DNA of 38,957 bases from Firmicutes bacterium UBA5010 (GTDB lineage: Bacteria; Bacillota; Clostridia; Tissierellales; Sedimentibacteraceae), in the NCBI GenBank assembly GCA_002396645.1, contig DGYI01000026.1:6232-45188 (forward strand). Direction: 5' to 3'. Position 1 is the stretch's first letter. Every line of letters begins with the position of its first letter. Of the stretch, positions 33,470-38,957 are shown piece by piece. Position numbers and translations under genes: made by a program. Under the pieces are notes generated by a model. The model was not told the origin of the DNA. It made no database searches and saw nothing but the letters and a program-made list of their open reading frames with translations.

Positions 33470-35887
33470 GTGAATAATGATATTGTATTTGATTTCGAAG
33501 CTCTTTATAATGACTTGAAGGAAATGATCGTTATAGTAAATGAGGATGCTTCGATTTTAGCTGTAAACAATACAACACTAGATATATTATCCTTTACTAA
33601 GGATGAAATACTAAATAAGAGTGTATCAGAGATTTGCTGCGACAAAACATTGGAAAATGTTGTAAAATGCAACATTGATAGCTTTAGTGTTAACTTATGT
33701 TCAAAATATAAGCAGCTTGTAGCAATCAACGGGAAACTTAATTTTGTAAATATAAATAACAAAAAGGTAGCTATTCTTAAATTATTTAAAGCAGATGAAG
33801 TAATATTTTCAAGTATTTTCTCTGCAAATAAAGAAAGAACTGAATGCTCTAATTTTATAAAGGATTTAAACGGCAGATATATTTTTGTTAATGATGTATT
33901 TGAGAAACACTTTAATTTGGACAAGTCAGAGGTAATAGGCAAGTTTGACCACGAGCTGTGGGACGAAGGCTTATCTTATAAATTAAGAAGAGAAGACTTA
34001 TATGTTATCAGCACTAAGAAAACCTATGTAACTTATAACACTCAAATTATAGGAGATGAAATATTTTATTATGAAACCAGCAAAAGTCCGGTGTTCGGAG
34101 AAAATAACAAGGTGGTTGCGGTGCTTGGCAATACCAAGGATATAACTGAAAGTGTTAAGTTAAGAAATGAACTTGTAATTCAGAATGAACAGCTGTCAAT
34201 TATATATAAAATACTGAATAATTCCTCATCAAAAATTAATATAATGAGTTTGTTTAACAGCCTTTATAAAGATTTCAAAGCATTGCTTAATATTGATAAT
34301 ATGTCTGTTTTTTTACATAATTCTGATATTGATAAACTTGAATATTGCACTTCTTATGGTATCACTAAAGATTTTATGGATATGTATGATAATAATGACA
34401 AATTCAGGGATTTCATTTATGAGATTTTTAAGAGCAGAAAATCTGTTCCAATGACTAATGTATTGGAATTTGAAGAAATCAAAGCAAAAAATACAGGATT
34501 TGGGGATACTTGCTATTGTGCCTGTTATCCTTTGGTTTATAACGGGGAGAGTTTTGGTGTTATATATTTTGGATGCAACTCAGAACAATACAGCTATAGC
34601 TGGGACAACAAATTTATGGAAGCTGTTTGTAAAAATATATCGATATTATTGCAAAATGCTATTTTGTATACTAAATTAGAAGAAAACCTGACTTTTGAAA
34701 AAGAGGCTAATGAGCAGATAAATCTGTACTTTGATACAACAATAGATTTCTTTTGTATAGTAGATAAACATTGCTGTATGAAAAAAGTAGGAAAGCAAAT
34801 GCTAGAAACATTAGGCTATACCGAGCAGGAAATTACACACCTTCCTGTCATTGATATTGTACATGGTGATGAAAAAAATGTATTTTCAGACATGAAAAAT
34901 AATTTTAATAAAGAGGGCAGTGCAGAGTTTATAATCAGAATGCTGTGCAAAAATGGAGAATACAGAATAGTAGATTGGAATGTAAAACATCTTAAGGACA
35001 GAGAGATATATATATGCTCCGGAAGAGATTTAAGTTATAAAAAAGATTTAGAGCAAAAGGAAAAGATTGTTGAAGAATCTTTCCAGTTAGAAAAGTTGAA
35101 AAGTGAATTTTTATCAAACATTTCACATGAGCTCAGAACTCCGATTGCCATAATCTACGGATCTATTCTCAATATGGAAACAAGTTTAAGAGATCATAAG
35201 ACAGTGCTTCCTAAAAAGACATATGAATATGTCAAATCTGTTAAGAAAAATACCTTTAGATTATTGAGATTATTTAATAATATACTGGAAATAACTAATG
35301 TGAGTGCCGGATTTTCAGATCTCAACCTAAAAACTTATAATATTGTCAGGGTTGTTGAGGACATAAGCTTATCTTTATCGGAACTGCTGAAAGATCAAGA
35401 TGTAAGCTTAATCTTTGATACCGATATAGAGGAAAGATATCTTAATATAGACTCCGGAAAAATGGAAAGAGTGATTCTAAATTTAATTTCGAATTCAGTC
35501 AAATATTCAAAGCAAGGGGTAAAAACTGAAATACTTATAAGTGTATATGAGGATCACGAAAAAGTATATATATCTATCAAAGATAACGGTATAGGTATTG
35601 ATTCTACGCATTTATCCAAAATATTTGACAAATTTACTCAAATAAACGGCTGTATGACCAGAAATGCAGAGGGAAGCGGCATAGGTCTGTATCTTGTGAA
35701 AATTATGCTGCAAATGCAGGGTGCTAATATTAAGGTCAACAGCACAATAGGAGAGGGCAGTGAATTTATTATTGAATTTCCAATTTTTAATGATTTGGAA
35801 TACAATGCTTATCAGGAAGATTTTGATGATGATTTCAGTGTAAAAATTGAAAATTTTGATATGGAATTTTCTGATATAGCTTATTAA
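33470..35887 (+). CDS. Cysteine-rich soluble PAS/GAF histidine kinase, orphan
   Basis: This 805-residue protein has no membrane span. Domains in order are PAS (about 8-105), PAS (110-225), GAF (245-405), PAS (415-535), HisKA with H553 in NISHELRTP, HATPase (about 650-780) and an acidic tail. The N (NLISNSVKYS), G1 (DNGIGI) and G2 (GSGIGLYL) boxes are intact. It carries about 17 cysteines, including DTCYCACYP in the GAF domain and a CC pair in the third PAS domain, which hints at redox or metal sensing. It starts at GTG with GGAGG 9 nt upstream. No response regulator is adjacent. Confidence 0.92.
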   Translation: MNNDIVFDFEALYNDLKEMIVIVNEDASILAVNNTTLDILSFTKDEILNKSVSEICCDKTLENVVKCNIDSFSVNLCSKYKQLVAINGKLNFVNINNKKVAILKLFKADEVIFSSIFSANKERTECSNFIKDLNGRYIFVNDVFEKHFNLDKSEVIGKFDHELWDEGLSYKLRREDLYVISTKKTYVTYNTQIIGDEIFYYETSKSPVFGENNKVVAVLGNTKDITESVKLRNELVIQNEQLSIIYKILNNSSSKINIMSLFNSLYKDFKALLNIDNMSVFLHNSDIDKLEYCTSYGITKDFMDMYDNNDKFRDFIYEIFKSRKSVPMTNVLEFEEIKAKNTGFGDTCYCACYPLVYNGESFGVIYFGCNSEQYSYSWDNKFMEAVCKNISILLQNAILYTKLEENLTFEKEANEQINLYFDTTIDFFCIVDKHCCMKKVGKQMLETLGYTEQEITHLPVIDIVHGDEKNVFSDMKNNFNKEGSAEFIIRMLCKNGEYRIVDWNVKHLKDREIYICSGRDLSYKKDLEQKEKIVEESFQLEKLKSEFLSNISHELRTPIAIIYGSILNMETSLRDHKTVLPKKTYEYVKSVKKNTFRLLRLFNNILEITNVSAGFSDLNLKTYNIVRVVEDISLSLSELLKDQDVSLIFDTDIEERYLNIDSGKMERVILNLISNSVKYSKQGVKTEILISVYEDHEKVYISIKDNGIGIDSTHLSKIFDKFTQINGCMTRNAEGSGIGLYLVKIMLQMQGANIKVNSTIGEGSEFIIEFPIFNDLEYNAYQEDFDDDFSVKIENFDMEFSDIAY

Positions 35888-35890
35888 GTG

Positions 35891-35919
35891 TTGATTTTTA
35901 GATGATTATATATTATATT
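35891..35919 (+). promoter_or_regulatory. Promoter ahead of the ArsD-like gene
   Basis: TTGATT (35891-35896) and TATATT (35914-35919) are separated by 17 bp, immediately after the kinase stop. Confidence 0.55.
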
Positions 35920-35963
35920 TATATAGAGATGTGAAATTAAAGTCTATTATATAAGGAGTTAAT

Positions 35964-36356
35964 GTGAATACTATTCAGATATATGATATAAATAACAAAA
36001 ATGATGATTTTCAAATGCTGATTGATAAGCTAAAATCAGTCGGAGCGCAAATATACAGGTACGATTTAAAATCAAATACAGATGAGTTAAGTAAGAATTT
36101 TAAAATAAAAAGATTATGGGATGCTTATGGAGAAACTATACTTCCCATAACTATGATAAATGGAGAAATTGTTAAACTCGAAGAAAATTTAAGCTATGAA
36201 CAAGTTATTAGGCAATCTGAGCTTTCTATGAAGAAAATTATGCAGGCAGGCATTGAAATCAAAAATAATTCCTGTTGTTCTAATAATAAATGCGGTGGAT
36301 GTGCACATAAAAAAGCAGGTTGCGGCTCTTGTCAGAAGCAATGCTGTAAACACTAA
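35964..36356 (+). CDS. ArsD-like thioredoxin-fold protein with a C-terminal cysteine cluster
   Basis: The first ~95 residues follow ArsD: an opening strand TIQIYDI, a middle YRYDLKSN segment and the ILPITMINGEIVKLEENLSYEQV block that closes the fold. The ArsD metal-binding Cys pair expected just after the first strand is absent. Instead the last 28 residues hold eight cysteines (104, 105, 110, 113, 120, 123, 127, 128) and two histidines, in a metallothionein-like pattern. ArsD is a metallochaperone for ArsA; no arsA, arsB or arsR is present here. GTG start with AAGGAG 5 nt upstream. It is probably cytoplasmic and metal-binding. Confidence 0.75.
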   Translation: MNTIQIYDINNKNDDFQMLIDKLKSVGAQIYRYDLKSNTDELSKNFKIKRLWDAYGETILPITMINGEIVKLEENLSYEQVIRQSELSMKKIMQAGIEIKNNSCCSNNKCGGCAHKKAGCGSCQKQCCKH

Positions 36357-36382
36357 AAAATTATTGAAAATTGGAGGGTAGA

Positions 36383-36655
36383 ATGATATCTTTAGAAGAT
36401 GAGATTTTTAATTATTCTAATACGCTTGCTGATGTAAAGGATTTTAACCCAGATTATAATTTAAAGCTTAATATAAACGATAAATTTTTTATTACAGCAA
36501 ATCATGTTAAAATAGAAGATAATGAGTGGGTATACAATATAGCTTTATATAACGGAGAGGAACTGATAGACAGCATATATTGCAACAAATTACAAGAAGA
36601 ACTGGAAGATATTATTTTTTTCCTGATAGAAGAATATATAAATGAATTTATATAA
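36383..36655 (+). CDS. Small acidic protein of unknown function
   Basis: This 90-residue protein is strongly acidic, with predicted alpha-beta-beta-beta-alpha order: strands around FFITANHVKIED and YNIALYNGEE, closing helix ELEDIIFFLIEEYINEFI. I recognise no family. ATG 36383 has GGAGGG about 7 nt upstream; a TTG at 36371 overlaps that site. It lies 26 nt after the ArsD-like gene and 20 nt before the CPBP protease gene, so it belongs to that operon. Confidence 0.65.
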   Translation: MISLEDEIFNYSNTLADVKDFNPDYNLKLNINDKFFITANHVKIEDNEWVYNIALYNGEELIDSIYCNKLQEELEDIIFFLIEEYINEFI

Positions 36656-36675
36656 ATAAGAAGGAGTACATTACG

Positions 36676-37308
36676 GTGGGAAAAAGCAATGCTAAAATAA
36701 TTTTATTGTCGTTTCTTATAATAGCCATAGGATTTATTACAGCAGTTATTGCAAATCATATTATAGGAGAATGGGCGTTTATTCCTTTAGCTATAGTATA
36801 TTGGGTCTCAATTTTTATTGCTGTTAAGCCAACAAAAAAGAAATTGACTGAAATATTCAGATGTTCGTCTGAAAAAAAATTTAAATATATTCTTGTTGCT
36901 TTTATTCCGGTTTTGTTTTGTATAGTTTCTTTTGTATGGGGAATCCAATATATAAGCGGTATTGTGCTGATTGTATTGTGGATTTTATTTGCTGTTGTGA
37001 ATCCGGTTGCCGAAGAATTGTTTTGGAGGGCTTATCTTATTGATAATTTGAGTTGGAAACCGGCAATAAAAATTCTTTTTTCTTCTGCATTATTTCTTCT
37101 AAGCCATATGATGTGGGGTGTTTTTTCTGTAACAATCAGGAGCTATATAATGATTATGCCCTTACTGATAATGGGGATAACATGGGGTTATGTTTATTAT
37201 AAGACAAAAAGCCTAAAATGGTGTATAATCGCACATTTTTTTGTGGACATTATGAATTTATCCGTTTGGGTTTTCTTAAATATTTATATACCGCCTGTCA
37301 TTCAATAA
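36676..37308 (+). CDS. CPBP-family intramembrane metalloprotease
   Basis: This 210-residue protein has about six membrane spans and the full set of CPBP/Abi motifs: EELFWR (E113, E114, R118), SHMMWG (H144) and AHFFVDIMN (H187 and D191). These residues form the buried metal site in Rce1-like proteases. Bacterial members act in bacteriocin immunity or maturation, or protein processing. It starts at GTG with AAGGAG upstream. A TraB-like gene follows 49 nt later in the same direction. Confidence 0.9.
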   Translation: MGKSNAKIILLSFLIIAIGFITAVIANHIIGEWAFIPLAIVYWVSIFIAVKPTKKKLTEIFRCSSEKKFKYILVAFIPVLFCIVSFVWGIQYISGIVLIVLWILFAVVNPVAEELFWRAYLIDNLSWKPAIKILFSSALFLLSHMMWGVFSVTIRSYIMIMPLLIMGITWGYVYYKTKSLKWCIIAHFFVDIMNLSVWVFLNIYIPPVIQ

Positions 37309-37357
37309 AGACCTTGTATGCAGCTAATGAGCAGTAGTTATATCGGAGGCAGATTAG

Positions 37358-38173
37358 ATGATTAATAAAGTTAAGAAAAAATCAAAAATAAGAAATATAA
37401 TATTAATAATATTGGCTGTTGCACTTGTATTGGCAGTTGTTGTGTTAGGGGTGCTATGGAATAGATATTTAAATAAAAACAACCTCATTGCAAAGTATGA
37501 AACATCTCAAGGACAAGAGCTTTATTTATTAGGAACACTTCACGAGAATCATTTTAACAAATGGATACACTATTCTATGGAGGATATTTTAAGCGTTGTT
37601 AAAAATGTGAAGCCGGATGTTGTTTTTATTGAATCAAGAGAAGAGTATTTTGAAGATTACGGTGTAATGGATGGGCCAATAGATATGGCAGTTGTCTATA
37701 GCTACTGTATAGATAGCGATATTCCGGTAGAGATGGTAGATTGGTGGGTTGTAGACAATGATTATCAATCAGATACAACAAACAGAAAACGTGATGATAT
37801 GATATTTGCAAATATTGATAACAAATTAAAAGTAATCAATGCAGACACAAGGGTATTGGTTATATGCGGCGCAGGTCATTTTTATGAACAATCTGAGCGT
37901 TTTTTAGATAATGGATTGGAAAAACAAAGGATTGAAAATAGAGCAGCTTATTTTGGCAGTAAAGACAAAAAATTCGAATATCCAGACGGCGTAGAAGACA
38001 TTTGGAAAAAACGTGCTTACTTTTATGCTTATATTTACCCTGAAATTGTGGGGCAAGATGAAACCCTAGATTATAACATAAAATCACAATTTACAGAAGG
38101 AAACCACGATTCATTTTATAATCATCAGCTAAAATATTGTGAACTGTTTTCAAATAATGAACTGTATGAGTAA
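37358..38173 (+). CDS. TraB/GumN-family membrane-anchored protein
   Basis: This 271-residue protein has an N-terminal membrane span (about 13-34) and then a TraB/PrgY/GumN-type domain: YLLGTLHENH (56-65), PDVVFIESREEY, NRKRDDMIFANI and VICGAGHFYEQ. The two conserved histidine blocks match those proposed as the metal site of the related TIKI proteases. The domain probably faces outward. In enterococci TraB/PrgY proteins reduce pheromone activity; here the substrate is unknown. It has GGAGG upstream and lies last in the operon after the CPBP protease. Confidence 0.85.
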   Translation: MINKVKKKSKIRNIILIILAVALVLAVVVLGVLWNRYLNKNNLIAKYETSQGQELYLLGTLHENHFNKWIHYSMEDILSVVKNVKPDVVFIESREEYFEDYGVMDGPIDMAVVYSYCIDSDIPVEMVDWWVVDNDYQSDTTNRKRDDMIFANIDNKLKVINADTRVLVICGAGHFYEQSERFLDNGLEKQRIENRAAYFGSKDKKFEYPDGVEDIWKKRAYFYAYIYPEIVGQDETLDYNIKSQFTEGNHDSFYNHQLKYCELFSNNELYE

Positions 38174-38221
38174 AGTAACTCATATGTTTATGAGTTCCCG
38201 GCAATTAAGATTTAGTTTTAA

Positions 38222-38268
38222 AAAGCGTGATAAATAACTGATTTCAGTTATTTATCACGCTTTAATTA
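38222..38268. terminator. Strong bidirectional terminator
   Basis: A 19-bp perfect stem (38222-38240 with 38245-38263) with a 4-nt loop has A-rich and T-rich flanks. It separates the convergent TraB-like and HflC-type genes. Confidence 0.88.
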
Positions 38269-38269
38269 T

Positions 38270-38957
38270 TTATTCTCCAAGCAGAATTCTTGTCAGAGGC
38301 GAATCAAGCGGTAAAATTACGGTTTTGTTGTCTCCGGTTAAAGAAATTTTAACTGCATCTAAGCTTCTGATAAATTCGTAAAAATCTTTTCTTTCAGCAG
38401 TGCTGTAGGCTTCGGATAAAATTTTCATATATTGAGCTTCACCCTCTGCAACTAAGGTTTCAGCCTGAGCCTTTGCTTGGGAAATACTTATTTGTATTTC
38501 TCTGTTTGTGATGTTTTGAATTTTTTGAGATTCTTCTTCTCCTTCAGCCACATATCCTGCCGCAATTTGAGCTCTTTCAGATATCATTCTGTTAAAAACA
38601 GCTGTTTTGTTGTCGTTTGGCAGATCTAATCTTTTAATTTCTACAGCAAGTATAGTTATTCCATATTCCTGCATTGGTCTTGTAACTATTGACATTATAT
38701 CTGAGCTTAGGGCACCGCTTCTGCTGTTTATGATATCATTTTGTGCCTGACTTCCGATTAAAGTTTTTAAAGCATTGTAAACAACTGTATCAATTCTTGA
38801 TTCCGCATTTGATAAGGATGAGCTTAATGACTGCGCGAATTTTAAAGGATCTGTTATTTTCCACAAAACATAACTATCTGCAACCATTGCCTTTTTATCT
38901 TTTGTTATTACATCAGATGTAGCAAGATCATATAATATTATATTTTTAGGAAGAGTA
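38270..38957 (-). CDS. hflC: HflC-type SPFH/band-7 protein, C-terminal part (cut by window edge)
   Basis: The frame is open from the window edge to 38270, about 228 codons, so the N-terminus with its membrane anchor lies outside. The visible part starts late in the SPFH domain (VITKDKKAMVADSYVLWKI) and continues through the long charged coiled-coil region (ERAQIAAGYVAEGEEE) to the C-terminal block typical of HflC (DFYEFIRSLDAVKISL). HflC with HflK forms a membrane cage around the FtsH protease. The internal ATG at 38887 is not the true start. An hflK gene is expected just outside the window. Confidence 0.88.
   Translation of the reverse strand, partial: TLPKNIILYDLATSDVITKDKKAMVADSYVLWKITDPLKFAQSLSSSLSNAESRIDTVVYNALKTLIGSQAQNDIINSRSGALSSDIMSIVTRPMQEYGITILAVEIKRLDLPNDNKTAVFNRMISERAQIAAGYVAEGEEESQKIQNITNREIQISISQAKAQAETLVAEGEAQYMKILSEAYSTAERKDFYEFIRSLDAVKISLTGDNKTVILPLDSPLTRILLGE

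Noticed and set aside
38888..38957. Taking ATG 38887 as the real start of the HflC-type gene
   Set aside because: The frame remains open to the window edge with HflC-like residues, so the start is outside.

Overview
The window is low-GC bacterial chromosome with Shine-Dalgarno sites of the AGGAGG type, many GTG and TTG starts, S-layer homology (SLH) domain proteins, tandem two-component systems and YitT/CotH/TldD-type families. This points to an anaerobic Bacillota of the Clostridia/Tissierellia kind. I cannot assign a genus from the sequence. No rRNA, tRNA, CRISPR array, insertion sequence or phage module was seen.

Layout. (1) 300-3203: a DUF2383-type four-helix protein on the plus strand, then on the minus strand a cold-shock protein with a long structured 5' leader, a YitT membrane protein and a histidine phosphatase. 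(2) 3534-9138: a polyphosphate-polymerase-like VTC protein, a DUF4956 membrane protein and a surface-anchored CotH-type kinase, followed by an OmpR-type response regulator and its histidine kinase. (3) 9309-20386: a regulator made of two fused PAS-AraC modules, an orphan PAS protein, and a five-gene surface operon (SLH protein, two lipoproteins, SLH plus lipocalin-like protein, and a 1279-residue beta-helix/FN3/SLH protein) that ends at a strong terminator. (4) 20518-23100: a TldD/TldE-type protease pair. (5) 23203-28310, minus strand: a nucleotidyltransferase resembling aminoglycoside adenylyltransferases, a Nudix hydrolase, an XRE regulator, a GNAT acetyltransferase resembling streptothricin acetyltransferases, a DHHW/SGNH-like membrane-anchored protein, a LysE-type exporter and a HAD phosphatase. 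(6) 28525-33300: a second response regulator/kinase pair, an O-antigen-ligase-like membrane protein, a TPR-like protein and a second YitT. (7) 33470-38173: a cysteine-rich multi-PAS/GAF orphan kinase, an ArsD-like protein with a new cysteine tail, a small acidic protein, a CPBP membrane protease and a TraB/GumN-like protein. (8) 38270-end: the C-terminal part of an HflC-type protein cut by the window edge.

The most system-like parts are the VTC-DUF4956-CotH-two-component cassette, which puts a putative inorganic polyphosphate enzyme, a membrane protein and a surface kinase under one regulator; the surface operon with its duplicated PAS-AraC regulator; and the cysteine-rich kinase plus ArsD-like protein followed by two putative membrane proteases. 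Functions are inferred from family motifs; no database comparison was possible.
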